DNA of 15,981 nt from Clostridia bacterium (GCA_017631745.1 JAGBSR010000213.1:1-15981), one strand, 5' to 3'. Shown: positions 6,042-14,497, counted from the stretch's first letter. The notes: generated by a model not told the origin, from the sequence alone. Made by a program: numbers and translations.

Positions 6042-6722
6042 ATGGAAAAGATTTACACAGGTAAAACAAAAGACGTATTCAAACTCGAAAACGGCAACTG
6101 CCTTCTTAAGTTCAAAGACGACTGCACAGGCAAAGACGGCGTTTTCGATCCCGGTGAAAACTCAGTAGGCCTTACAATTGACGGTGTTGGCGATGTAAAC
6201 CTTCGTATGTCAATTTATTTCTTTGAAAAAGTTAATGCAGCAGGCATCAAGACTCACTATGTAAACGCTAACCTTGCTGATACAACAATGGAAGTTCTTC
6301 CTGCAAAGGTATTCGGTCACGGTCTTGAGGTTATCTGCCGTCATAAGGCAGTAGGCAGCTTCATCCGCCGTTACGGTGATTATATTGAAGAAGGTGCAGA
6401 CCTTCCCGCATATGTTGAAATGACATTCAAAAACGACGCTAAGGGCGATCCCCTTGTAATCAAAGACGCTCTCGTAGCTCTCGGTGTTATGACAGACAAG
6501 CAGTACGACGACATCAAGGTTATGACACAGCAGATCACACAGATCGTTGCTGACGACCTCAAGGAAAAGGGTCTCGTTCTCTATGATATCAAGTTCGAAT
6601 TCGGTTACGATCCCGACGGCAATGTAATGCTCATCGACGAAATCGCATCAGGTAATATGCGTGTTTACAAAGACGGCAAATACATTGATCCCATGACTCT
6701 CTCAGAGCTTTTCTTTGCATAA
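6042..6722 (+). CDS. purC: SAICAR synthetase PurC (short form)
   Basis: PurC ligates aspartate to CAIR using ATP, giving SAICAR. The protein is 226 residues, a little shorter than the usual 235-240. Family features seen are YTGKTKDVF (5-13, the nucleotide-binding start), EVICRHKAVGSFIRR (96-110) and the signature LYDIKFEFG (180-188), followed by IDE (198-200). The normally conserved Ser-Pro-Asp after that acidic pair is replaced by ASGN (202-205), so this belongs to a divergent clostridial branch. The substrate assignment still follows from the operon. CGGAGGTCA precedes ATG 6042. The gene starts 34 nt after purE and is followed by a hairpin-rich gap before the purF-like gene. Confidence 0.92.
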   Translation: MEKIYTGKTKDVFKLENGNCLLKFKDDCTGKDGVFDPGENSVGLTIDGVGDVNLRMSIYFFEKVNAAGIKTHYVNANLADTTMEVLPAKVFGHGLEVICRHKAVGSFIRRYGDYIEEGADLPAYVEMTFKNDAKGDPLVIKDALVALGVMTDKQYDDIKVMTQQITQIVADDLKEKGLVLYDIKFEFGYDPDGNVMLIDEIASGNMRVYKDGKYIDPMTLSELFFA

Positions 6723-6732
6723 GTTAATATCA

Positions 6733-6888
6733 GTCTGAATAGCCGGAAAGGTAAACCCTTTCCGGGCTTTTCGGCATTTTAAACACTTGAAAGGTTATAT
6801 CCTTTCACTGTATTCAGACACAAAAATCGTGTAAATTTCTTTAAATTTACGGGTATTTAATCAACAGACACCGGCGATAAGAATCGCC
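6733..6888 (+). ncRNA. hairpin-rich purC-purF intergenic RNA of unknown function
   Basis: The 184-bp gap is almost fully occupied by perfect stems. GTCTGAATA (6733-6741) pairs with TATTCAGAC (6811-6819), enclosing two hairpins. They are CCGGAAAGG/CCTTTCCGG (6743-6764) and TGAAAGG/CCTTTCA (6788-6807), which share the same AAAGG/CCTTT core, so they could also swap partners. GTAAATTT-CTTT-AAATTTAC (6831-6850) and GGCGAT-AAGA-ATCGCC (6873-6888) come next, the last ending 5 nt before the purF ribosome site AAGGAG (6894-6899). The first hairpin is followed by GCTTTT and may be a weak terminator. It does not match the purine, PRPP, THF or glutamine riboswitch consensus as I know them. Attenuation or mRNA processing is inference. 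Confidence 0.45.
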
Positions 6889-6906
6889 AGCTTAAGGAGC
6901 AATCAA

Positions 6907-8331
6907 ATGGGTGGTTTTTTTGGCGCAGTCAGCAAGAACGATACTATCCTTGATGTATTTTTCGGCACTGACTATCACTCTCACCTTGGCACTCGCCGCG
7001 GCGGTATGGCTGCATACGACGAAAGCAAAGGATTACAAAGAAAAATTCATAACATTGAAAATTCACCTTTCAGAACAAAGTTTGAAAACATCTCAAACAA
7101 GCTGAAAGGCTCAGCTGCAATAGGCTGCATCAGCGACTCTGATGCTCAGCCCTTGCTTGTGCGTTCAAAGCTCGGTCTTTATGCTATATGCATTATCGGC
7201 TTAATCAACAACAGAGAAAAGCTTGTTGAAGATTTCATCTTTGCAAACGGCGGACATTTCGGCTCTGTGACCAACGAGGGTATCAACTCAACTGAGCTTG
7301 TTGCAGCATTAATCAATCAGAAAGATAGTTTTGCAGAGGGCATCGCATATGCTCAGAGCCTTATCGACGGCACAGCTTCAATCCTTATTCTTACCGATAA
7401 GGGCAAGATTATTGCCGCACGCGACAGACTCGGAAGAATCCCCGTTTTAGTCGGCGCTAACGATGAAGGCTACTGTGTTTCATTCGAAGACTTTGCATAT
7501 AAAAAATTAGGCTATGCCGATTATAAGGAGCTTGGCCCCGGTGAAATCGTCGAGTTTGACGCCGACACCTTCACCGTACTCAGAGAAGCAGGAAAAGAAA
7601 CAAAGATATGTGCTTTTCTCTGGTCGTACTACGGATATTCAACATCCTGCTATGAAGGCGTGAATGTTGAGGTTATGCGATATGAAAACGGCAAGATTAT
7701 GGCTCAGGCAGACCGCATCAACGGCGTAGCTCAGAACATTGACTATGTCAGCGGTGTTCCTGATTCGGGTACTCCCCACGCTATCGGTTATGCTCACGAA
7801 AGCGGAATCCAGTTTGCCCGTCCCTTTATCAAGTATACACCCACATGGGCAAGAAGCTTCACACCCTCCAACCAGAACGAGAGAAACAGAGTTGCTAAGA
7901 TGAAGCAGATTCCTGTTCACGATCTTATCCACGGCAAAAAGCTTCTCTTCGTTGACGACAGCATCGTACGCGGTACTCAGCTTCGTGAAACCGTTGAGTT
8001 CCTTTATGAAAACGGAGCTAAAGAGGTACATATCCGTTCAGCCTGTCCTCCGATTATGTACTCTTGCAAATATCTCAACTTCTCAAGAGCAACCTCTGAG
8101 ATGGAGCTTATCGCAAGAAGCACTATTGTGGAGCTTGAAGGCGAAGAGGGTATAAAACATATAGACGAATACATTGACCCCACAACTCAAAGAGGTCAGA
8201 GCTTAAGAAGTGCAATCTGTGAAAAGCTTCACTTCACATCTCTGGAATTCCAGTCAATCGAGGGAATAATCAAAGCTATAGGACTTCCGGCAGACAAGGT
8301 TTGCACCTATTGTTGGACCGGTAAAGAATAA
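6907..8331 (+). CDS. PurF-family PRPP amidotransferase lacking the glutaminase nucleophile
   Basis: PurF makes phosphoribosylamine from PRPP using glutamine amide nitrogen. This 474-residue protein keeps the phosphoribosyltransferase half, with the PRPP loop LLFVDDSIVRGT (346-357). It also keeps four cysteines placed like the Fe-S ligands of B. subtilis PurF (C235, C387, and C466/C469 in CTYCWTG). The Ntn-hydrolase half is degenerate. It starts MGGFFGA where active enzymes have a mature N-terminal CGxFG, and the arginine, Asn-Gly and aspartate positions of the glutaminase site read IGCISDSD, IIGLIN and INSTEL. Glutamine hydrolysis should therefore be impossible. It may use ammonia or a separate glutaminase, or serve alongside a normal PurF elsewhere. 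No in-frame upstream start supplies a cysteine. AAGGAG is 7 nt before ATG. Family certainty is high; activity is uncertain. Confidence 0.85.
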   Translation: MGGFFGAVSKNDTILDVFFGTDYHSHLGTRRGGMAAYDESKGLQRKIHNIENSPFRTKFENISNKLKGSAAIGCISDSDAQPLLVRSKLGLYAICIIGLINNREKLVEDFIFANGGHFGSVTNEGINSTELVAALINQKDSFAEGIAYAQSLIDGTASILILTDKGKIIAARDRLGRIPVLVGANDEGYCVSFEDFAYKKLGYADYKELGPGEIVEFDADTFTVLREAGKETKICAFLWSYYGYSTSCYEGVNVEVMRYENGKIMAQADRINGVAQNIDYVSGVPDSGTPHAIGYAHESGIQFARPFIKYTPTWARSFTPSNQNERNRVAKMKQIPVHDLIHGKKLLFVDDSIVRGTQLRETVEFLYENGAKEVHIRSACPPIMYSCKYLNFSRATSEMELIARSTIVELEGEEGIKHIDEYIDPTTQRGQSLRSAICEKLHFTSLEFQSIEGIIKAIGLPADKVCTYCWTGKE

Positions 8332-8356
8332 ATTAAAAAATTCAGGAGAATGTAAT

Positions 8357-9409
8357 ATGGATCATAAAAATTCTTTTTCTGCAAGTTATGCAGCTGCAGG
8401 CGTAGATATTACAGCTGGTTATAAATCAGTGGAACTTATGAAAAAACACGTTGCAAGAACCCGTAACGAGGGCTCAGTGGATGATGTAGGCGGCTTTGGC
8501 GGTTGCTTTGACCTGAGCGCTATCGCTGGTATGGAGCACCCCATCTCCGTTTCAGGCACAGACGGTTGCGGCACAAAGGTTAAGCTTGCAATTCTTATGG
8601 ATAAGCACGACACTATCGGTATTGATGCAGTTGCTATGTGTGTTAACGATATCATCTGCGTTGGTGCTAAGCCTCTTTTCTTCCTTGACTATATTGCCTG
8701 CGGCAAAAACTTCCCCGAGAAGATTGCTGAAATCGTTGGCGGTGTAGCTGAAGGCTGTGTGCAGTCAGGCTGTGCACTTATCGGCGGCGAAACTGCAGAA
8801 CACCCCGGTCTTATGCCCGAGGAAGACTATGACCTTGCAGGCTTCGCAGTAGGTGTTGTTGACAAACCCAAGATGATCGACAACAGCAAGATGGCTGCAG
8901 GCGATGTTGTTATCGCTCTCCCCTCAACAGGTATTCACTCAAACGGCTTCAGCTTATGCCGTAAGGTTTTCGATATTGACAACAATAACCCCGAGCTTTA
9001 TATTCCCCGTGAAGAGCTCGACGGCAAGAGCATTGCAGAAGCTTTACTCGTACCCACAAAGATTTATGTAAAGCCCGTGCTCGCTCTTCTTGAAAAAATT
9101 ACAGTCAAAGGTATTTCACACATCACAGGCGGTGGCTTCTACGAGAACATTCCCCGTTCAATTCCCGACGGCCTTTGCGCTAAAATTGACAAGAGCGCTG
9201 TTAAGGTTCTTCCCATCTTCAAGGTTATCGCTGAATGGGGTAACATTCCCGAACGCGATATGTATAACACTTACAACATGGGTGTTGGTATGAGCATCGT
9301 TGTTCCCGCTTGCGAAGCTCAGGATGCTATCGCTATTCTCAAGGATAACGGCATCGACGCTTATGTAATCGGTGAAATTATCGAAGGCGACGAGAAGGTG
9401 ATTCTCTGA
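8357..9409 (+). CDS. purM: AIR synthetase PurM
   Basis: PurM closes the imidazole ring, converting FGAM to aminoimidazole ribonucleotide with ATP. The 350 residues, the usual length, show VDDVGGFGGCFDL (about 41-53), VSGTDGCGTKVK (about 64-75), the VNDIICVGAKPLFFLDY core (about 97-113), GGETAEHPGLMPEEDYDLAGF and ALPSTGIHSNGFSL. These are the expected phosphate-binding and ATP-binding motifs of the PurM/SelD/HypE fold. AGGAG lies 8 nt before ATG 8357, 25 nt after the purF-like stop. The stop overlaps the purN start in TGATG, so the two are translationally coupled. Confidence 0.97.
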   Translation: MDHKNSFSASYAAAGVDITAGYKSVELMKKHVARTRNEGSVDDVGGFGGCFDLSAIAGMEHPISVSGTDGCGTKVKLAILMDKHDTIGIDAVAMCVNDIICVGAKPLFFLDYIACGKNFPEKIAEIVGGVAEGCVQSGCALIGGETAEHPGLMPEEDYDLAGFAVGVVDKPKMIDNSKMAAGDVVIALPSTGIHSNGFSLCRKVFDIDNNNPELYIPREELDGKSIAEALLVPTKIYVKPVLALLEKITVKGISHITGGGFYENIPRSIPDGLCAKIDKSAVKVLPIFKVIAEWGNIPERDMYNTYNMGVGMSIVVPACEAQDAIAILKDNGIDAYVIGEIIEGDEKVIL

Positions 9410-10038
9410 TGGCTAAAAAAATAGCAGTTCTCGTTTCAGGCGGCGGCACAAATCTTCAGGCGCTTATTGATGCAGAAAAAACAGGAATGTTCGGTGAAAG
9501 CAAAATCACTCTTGTAATAGCATCAAAACCCGGTGTGTACGCCCTTGAGCGTGCAAGTCAGAACGGCATAGCTTCGGCGGTGCTTTGCAGAAAAGACTAT
9601 GCGGACATTGCCGCGTACTCAAAGGCACTGACAGACACTCTTAAAGAAAACGGCATTGACCTTGTTGTTCTCGCAGGCTTCCTCACTATTATCGACGAGC
9701 AGGTTTACGAGGCTTACCCCAATGCTATTATCAATATTCATCCTGCACTTATCCCCTCATTCTGCGGTAAAGGCTACTACGGCCTTCACGTACACGAGGC
9801 GGCACTTGCCAAGGGTGTTAAGGTTTCAGGTGCAACCGTTCACTTCGTAACCCCCGAATGTGATGCAGGTCCCATAATTTTACAAAAGGCTGTTGAGGTC
9901 AAGCAGGGCGACACACCCGAAGCTCTTCAGCAGAGAATTATGGAAGAAGCTGAGTGGAATATACTTCCCGAGGCAGTAAAGCTTTTCTGTGAAGATAGGC
10001 TGACAGTAAAAAATAATATTGTTTATATAGGAGAATGA
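9409..10038 (+). CDS. purN: GAR transformylase PurN
   Basis: PurN transfers a formyl group from 10-formyl-THF to glycinamide ribonucleotide, the third step of the pathway. The 209-residue protein has the phosphate loop VSGGGTNLQAL (9-19), LAGFLTII (88-95) and the catalytic triad residues N109 and H111 (NIHPALIPSF) and D152 (DAGPII), all in the canonical spacing. It is the folate-dependent enzyme, not the formate-dependent PurT, so its supply of one-carbon units links it to glyA further down the operon. Its start overlaps the purM stop, and its end overlaps the first ATG of the next gene. Confidence 0.97.
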   Translation: MAKKIAVLVSGGGTNLQALIDAEKTGMFGESKITLVIASKPGVYALERASQNGIASAVLCRKDYADIAAYSKALTDTLKENGIDLVVLAGFLTIIDEQVYEAYPNAIINIHPALIPSFCGKGYYGLHVHEAALAKGVKVSGATVHFVTPECDAGPIILQKAVEVKQGDTPEALQQRIMEEAEWNILPEAVKLFCEDRLTVKNNIVYIGE

Positions 10039-10040
10039 AT

Positions 10041-10757
10041 ATGAAAATTTCAACTATAAAAGACGAGCTGGGTTCTCTTGCTTACCACGGCAGAGGCATT
10101 ATGATCGGCAAAAGTGCCGACGGCAAAAAGGCTGTAACTGCTTATTTCATTATGGGCAGAAGCGTAAACAGCCGTAACCGTGTTTTCGTGCTCGAAGGCG
10201 ACGATATGCGCACTAAGGCTTTTGACGAAAGCAAAATGACAGACCCCCACCTTATCATCTACTACCCCGTTCGTGTGCTCGGCAACAAGACCATCGTAAC
10301 AAACGGCGATCAGACCGACACAATCTACGAGCTTATGGATAAGCAGATGACCTTTGAGCAGGCTCTTCGCACAAGAGAGTTTGAAGACGACAAGCCCAAC
10401 TTCACTCCCAGAATTTCCGGTATCATCCGTCTTGATAAAGAGGGTATGAACTACGCTATGTCAATTCTCAAGAGCGCTGAGGGCGACGACAGCTCATGCG
10501 AAAGATTCACATATGCTTACTCAAATCCCCTTTGCGGCAGAGCTAAGTTTATTCACACATACAACTGCGAGGGTGATCCCCTGCCCTCATTTGAAGGCGA
10601 GCCCAAAACTCTTGAGCTTCCCGATGTAACTATCGATGAGCTCACAGATCTTATCTGGACTAACCTCAACGAAGACAACAAGGTTTCACTTTTCGTAAGA
10701 TATATCGATATCGAGTCTGGCGAAAGCGAAACAAGAGTAGTTAACAAAAACAACTAA
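10041..10757 (+). CDS. purO: IMP cyclohydrolase, archaeal-type PurO family
   Basis: This is the stand-alone IMP cyclohydrolase that closes FAICAR to IMP, the last step of the pathway. The roughly 238-residue protein has the PurO-type pattern: GRGIMIGKSADGKKAVTAYF near the start, GRSVNSRNRVF, a central YYPVRVLGNKTIVTNGDQTD, and a C-terminal half with TPRISGIIRLD and TYAYSNPLCGRAKFIHTY. It is unrelated to the N-terminal MGS-like domain of PurH, which the following gene lacks; the pair replaces bifunctional PurH. An ATG at 10035 exists, but AGGAG (10029-10033) would be only 1 nt away, whereas ATG 10041 has proper spacing, so I use that. The family name rests on remembered motif similarity plus the complementary gap in the next gene. 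Confidence 0.85.
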   Translation: MKISTIKDELGSLAYHGRGIMIGKSADGKKAVTAYFIMGRSVNSRNRVFVLEGDDMRTKAFDESKMTDPHLIIYYPVRVLGNKTIVTNGDQTDTIYELMDKQMTFEQALRTREFEDDKPNFTPRISGIIRLDKEGMNYAMSILKSAEGDDSSCERFTYAYSNPLCGRAKFIHTYNCEGDPLPSFEGEPKTLELPDVTIDELTDLIWTNLNEDNKVSLFVRYIDIESGESETRVVNKNN

Positions 10758-10770
10758 GGAGAAAGCTATA

Positions 10771-11955
10771 ATGAAAGAATTCGAACTTAAATACGGCTGT
10801 AACCCCAATCAGAAGCCCTCAAAGATTTATATGCACGACGGCTCAGAGCTTCCCATCGAAATCCTCTCAGGCAGACCCGGTTATATCAACTTCCTCGATG
10901 CTTTCAACTCCTGGCAGCTTGTTAAAGAAGTTAAAGAGGCTACAGGTCTTCCCTGCGCTGCATCATTCAAGCATGTAAGCCCCACATCAGCTGCAGTCGG
11001 CACAATTCTTCCCGAAAAGCTCAAGAAGGCTTGCTTCGTTGATGATGTTGCAGACCTTGACGAAAGCCCCCTTGCTTGTGCTTATGCAAGAGCAAGAGGT
11101 ACCGACAGAATGTGCTCATTCGGTGACTGGGTTGCTCTTTCAGATGTTTGCGATGCTACAACTGCTAAGCTTATCAAGAGAGAAATTTCAGACGGCGTTA
11201 TTGCTCCCGGTTACACAGACGAGGCGCTTGCAATCTTAAAGCTCAAGAGAAACGGCAACTACAATGTTGTTAAAATCGACCCCGACTTCGTACCCGCTGA
11301 AATCGAAACAAAGCAGGTTTACGGCATCACCTTCCAGCAGGGCAGAAACAACTTCGAAATTAATGAAGCTCTCCTTGAAGACATCGTAACAAAGAATAAG
11401 GAACTTCCCGAAAGTGCAAAGAGAGACCTCATCATCGCTCTCATCACTCTCAAATATACACAGTCAAACTCAGTATGCTACGCATATGACGGCCAGGCTA
11501 TCGGTGTAGGTGCAGGTCAGCAGTCAAGAATTCACTGCACGAGACTTGCAGGTACAAAGGCTGATACATGGCTTCTCCGTCAGGCTGATAAGGTGCTTAA
11601 TCTTCCCTTCCTGCCCACACTCGGCAGAGCTGACCGTGATAATGTTATCGACGGTTACATCAACAAGAATGAAGAAGATGTGTGTGCTGACGGCAACTGG
11701 CAGAAGTACTTCACCACTCAGCCCGAGCCCTTCACAAAAGAAGAAATGGAAGCTCACCTTAAGACATTCTCAGGTATCGCTCTCGGCTCAGATGCATTTT
11801 TCCCATTCTCAGATAACATCGAAAGAGCATATCGCAGCGGCGTAAGCTACATTGCAGAGCCCGGCGGCTCAATCAGAGACGATGCAGTTATCGAATGTGC
11901 TGACAAATACAATATGGTAATGGCATTCACAAAGATGAGACTCTTCCATCACTAA
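10771..11955 (+). CDS. AICAR transformylase (PurH C-terminal domain only)
   Basis: This enzyme formylates AICAR with 10-formyl-THF to give FAICAR. The 394-residue protein begins directly with the transformylase domain: KYGCNPNQKPSKIY (7-20), the catalytic Lys-His in SFKHVSPTSAAVG (K67, H68), YTQSNSVCYA and GVGAGQQSRIHCTRLAG. It ends in MAFTKMRLFHH, the usual tail of PurH. The roughly 190-residue IMP cyclohydrolase domain that precedes it in bifunctional PurH is absent and is supplied by the gene just upstream, 13 nt away. AAGGAG lies 8 nt before the ATG. AICAR-phosphate, its substrate, is the precursor of ZTP sensed by the operon's riboswitch. Confidence 0.93.
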   Translation: MKEFELKYGCNPNQKPSKIYMHDGSELPIEILSGRPGYINFLDAFNSWQLVKEVKEATGLPCAASFKHVSPTSAAVGTILPEKLKKACFVDDVADLDESPLACAYARARGTDRMCSFGDWVALSDVCDATTAKLIKREISDGVIAPGYTDEALAILKLKRNGNYNVVKIDPDFVPAEIETKQVYGITFQQGRNNFEINEALLEDIVTKNKELPESAKRDLIIALITLKYTQSNSVCYAYDGQAIGVGAGQQSRIHCTRLAGTKADTWLLRQADKVLNLPFLPTLGRADRDNVIDGYINKNEEDVCADGNWQKYFTTQPEPFTKEEMEAHLKTFSGIALGSDAFFPFSDNIERAYRSGVSYIAEPGGSIRDDAVIECADKYNMVMAFTKMRLFHH

Positions 11956-11977
11956 TAACATTCTCAGGAGAAATACA

Positions 11978-13222
11978 ATGCTTAACTACTTTAACGAACT
12001 TGAAAAATACGACTCAGAAGTTTTTGCTGCCTGCGATAAAGAACTTGACAGACAGCAGACTTTCATCGAGCTTATTGCTTCTGAAAATATCGTTTCAAAG
12101 GCTGTGCTTCTTGCAGCAGGCAGTGTGCTGACCAACAAATATGCTGAAGGTTATCCCGGCAAGCGTTATTACGGCGGCTGCCACTGTGTTGACGAAGTAG
12201 AAAACATCGCAAGAGAAAGAGCAAAGAAGCTTTTCGGTGCTGAGCATGCAAATGTACAGCCCCACTCAGGAGCTAACGCAAACCTTGCAACCTTCTTCGC
12301 ACTGCTCGAAACAGGCGACACTGTTATGGGTATGAACCTTTCACAGGGCGGTCACCTTTCACACGGCTCACCCGTAAACATCTCAGGCAAATACTGGAAC
12401 ATTGTGCAGTACGGTGTTGACGACGAAACAGAGATGATTGACTACGATAAGATGAGAGAGCTCGCTCTCGAGTGTAAGCCCAAGCTCATCGTTGTAGGCG
12501 CAAGCGCTTATTCAAGAGTTATCGACTTTGCTCGCTGCAGAGAAATCGCAGACGAGGTGGGCGCATATCTTATGGTTGATATGGCTCACATTGCAGGTCT
12601 TGTTGCTGCAGGCCTTCATCCCTCACCCGTACCCTATGCAGATGTTGTAACATCAACAACTCATAAGACTCTTCGCGGTCCCCGCGGCGGTCTTATCCTT
12701 TGCAAGGCAGAACTTGCTCAGAAGATTGACAAGGCTGTTTTCCCCGGCACTCAGGGCGGTCCGCTTATGCACATCATCGCTGCTAAGGCTGTTGCTTTCG
12801 GCGAGGCTCTCACAGACGAATTCAAGGCATATCAGACTCAGCTTCACAAGAACGCCGCAGCTTTCTGCGAGGCTCTTATTGCTGAAGATATTGACATCGT
12901 TTCAAAGGGTACTGATAACCACCTTATGCTTCTTGATCTTCGCAAGTATGACATTTCAGGTAAAGAGCTCGAGGCAAGACTTGACGAGGTGCACATCACA
13001 GCTAATAAAAACACAATTCCCAATGATCCTAAGAGTCCCTTTGTTACAAGCGGTCTTCGCGTTGGTACTGCTGCCGTAACTTCAAGAGGCTTCAAAGAGG
13101 ATGAGATGAAGCTTATCGCTAAGTGGATTAAGCTTGCAATTACAGATTTCGAAAACTCAAAAGAAGAGATTACAAAGGGTGTTCTTGCTCTTTGCGAAAA
13201 ATATCCTATCTACGCTGACTAA
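11978..13222 (+). CDS. glyA: Serine hydroxymethyltransferase GlyA
   Basis: GlyA is a PLP enzyme that converts serine and THF to glycine and 5,10-methylene-THF. The 414 residues match the bacterial family length. Visible motifs are IASENIVS (33-40), the YAEGYPGKRYYGGC region (55-68), the PLP-contacting aspartate D201 in VDMAHIAGL and the Schiff-base lysine K230 in TSTTHKTLRGPRGG. It lies inside the purine operon, so it supplies both of the operon's inputs: glycine for PurD, and one-carbon folate that becomes the formyl donor for PurN and the AICAR transformylase. AGGAG precedes ATG 11978, 22 nt after the previous stop. Confidence 0.97.
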   Translation: MLNYFNELEKYDSEVFAACDKELDRQQTFIELIASENIVSKAVLLAAGSVLTNKYAEGYPGKRYYGGCHCVDEVENIARERAKKLFGAEHANVQPHSGANANLATFFALLETGDTVMGMNLSQGGHLSHGSPVNISGKYWNIVQYGVDDETEMIDYDKMRELALECKPKLIVVGASAYSRVIDFARCREIADEVGAYLMVDMAHIAGLVAAGLHPSPVPYADVVTSTTHKTLRGPRGGLILCKAELAQKIDKAVFPGTQGGPLMHIIAAKAVAFGEALTDEFKAYQTQLHKNAAAFCEALIAEDIDIVSKGTDNHLMLLDLRKYDISGKELEARLDEVHITANKNTIPNDPKSPFVTSGLRVGTAAVTSRGFKEDEMKLIAKWIKLAITDFENSKEEITKGVLALCEKYPIYAD

Positions 13223-13234
13223 GAGGTGACAGAT

Positions 13235-14497
13235 ATGAAAATTATGGTTGTAGGTGGTGGCGGTCGTGAACACGCTATCATCAAAAAACTTAAAGAAAAT
13301 CAGACAATAGAAAAAATCTACGCTCTTCCCGGCAACGGCGGCATCGCTGCCGACGCCGAGTGTGTAGCTATCAGTGCAACAGATATCGACGGCATCTGCG
13401 AATTTGCAAAGAACACAGACATCGACTATGCTGTTGTTGCTCCCGATGATCCCCTTGTACTAGGTGCTGTTGACAGACTCTCTGCTATGGGTATCCCCTG
13501 CTTCGGCCCTGAAGCTAAGGCTGCTATCATCGAAGGCAGTAAGGTTTTCTCAAAGAACCTTATGAAAAAGTACAACATCCCCACAGCAGAATATGAAGTA
13601 TTCTCTGATATGGAAAAGGCTCTCGAGTATCTCGAGACAGCTCCCATCCCCACAGTTATCAAGGCTGACGGTCTTGCACTGGGTAAGGGCGTTATCATTG
13701 CCATGACAAGAGAAGAAGCTAAAGATGCTGTAAAATCAATGATGCAGGATAAAATCTTCGGTGCAAGCGGTAACAACATTGTTGTTGAAGAATTCCTCAC
13801 AGGCCCCGAGGTTTCAGTGCTTTCATTCACAGACGGCAAGACAGTTGTTCCTATGGTTTCATCAATGGACCACAAGAGAGCTCTCGACAACGACGAGGGA
13901 CTCGATACAGGCGGTATGGGCACAATCGCTCCCAACCCCTATTACACTCAAGAAGTTGCAAAAGAATGTATGGAAAAGATTTTCCTGCCCACTATCAATG
14001 CAATGAACGCTGAAGGCAGAACCTTCAAGGGCTGTCTCTACTTCGGTCTTATGCTCACTCCCAAGGGTCCCAAGGTTATTGAATATAACTGCCGTTTCGG
14101 CGATCCTGAGACTCAGGTAGTGCTTCCTCTTCTTGAAAGCGACCTTCTCACAATTATGAAGGCTACTACAGAGGGTACTCTCGCAGAAACTGAAGTTAAG
14201 TTCGCTGACAAATCAGCTTGCTGTGTTATTATGGCTTCAAAGGGTTATCCCCAGAGCTATGAAAAGGGCTATGCAATTGACATTCCCGACGATGTAAAAG
14301 ACAGTGTTTATGTTGCAGGCGCGGTGCTTGACGGCGACACCCTCAAAACAAGCGGTGGCCGCGTACTCGGTGTAACAGCTGTAGGTGCTTGCCTTAACTG
14401 CGCTATAAACGGTGCATATGAAAAGGTTAAGAAGGTATCCTTCGGTAATGCATTTTACAGAAACGATATAGGCAAAAAAGCCAAGGAGGCAAAATAA
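13235..14497 (+). CDS. purD: GAR synthetase PurD
   Basis: PurD ligates glycine to phosphoribosylamine with ATP, the second step. It is an ATP-grasp enzyme of about 420 residues, the normal length. It starts MKIMVVGGGGREHAI (N domain) and has the ATP-grasp core with VIKADGLALGKGV and the metal-binding EYNCRFGDPETQVVLP segment. The small C-terminal domain includes the SGGRVLGVTAVG stretch. A GTG at 13226 would extend it by three residues, but that codon lies within the GAGGTGA ribosome site (13223-13229) that serves ATG 13235, so I take the ATG. It begins 12 nt after glyA, and AAGGAGG within its last codons serves purL. Confidence 0.97.
   Translation: MKIMVVGGGGREHAIIKKLKENQTIEKIYALPGNGGIAADAECVAISATDIDGICEFAKNTDIDYAVVAPDDPLVLGAVDRLSAMGIPCFGPEAKAAIIEGSKVFSKNLMKKYNIPTAEYEVFSDMEKALEYLETAPIPTVIKADGLALGKGVIIAMTREEAKDAVKSMMQDKIFGASGNNIVVEEFLTGPEVSVLSFTDGKTVVPMVSSMDHKRALDNDEGLDTGGMGTIAPNPYYTQEVAKECMEKIFLPTINAMNAEGRTFKGCLYFGLMLTPKGPKVIEYNCRFGDPETQVVLPLLESDLLTIMKATTEGTLAETEVKFADKSACCVIMASKGYPQSYEKGYAIDIPDDVKDSVYVAGAVLDGDTLKTSGGRVLGVTAVGACLNCAINGAYEKVKKVSFGNAFYRNDIGKKAKEAK

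Noticed and set aside
6781..6850. Internal promoter before the purF-like gene (TTGAAA ... TATTCA)
   Set aside because: The -10 match is poor and both elements lie within hairpin arms, so the pattern is better explained by the inverted repeats.
6889..6915. Missing PurF cysteine as a wrong start or sequencing error
   Set aside because: No in-frame upstream start gives a Cys-Gly-x-Phe-Gly sequence. Several other glutaminase residues are also changed, and the ribosome site fits ATG 6907, so the loss appears genuine.
13426..13935. 169-codon open frame on the minus strand within purD
   Set aside because: It is antisense to a conserved ATP-grasp enzyme, with Ser/Ala/Pro-rich low-complexity translation and no ribosome site.
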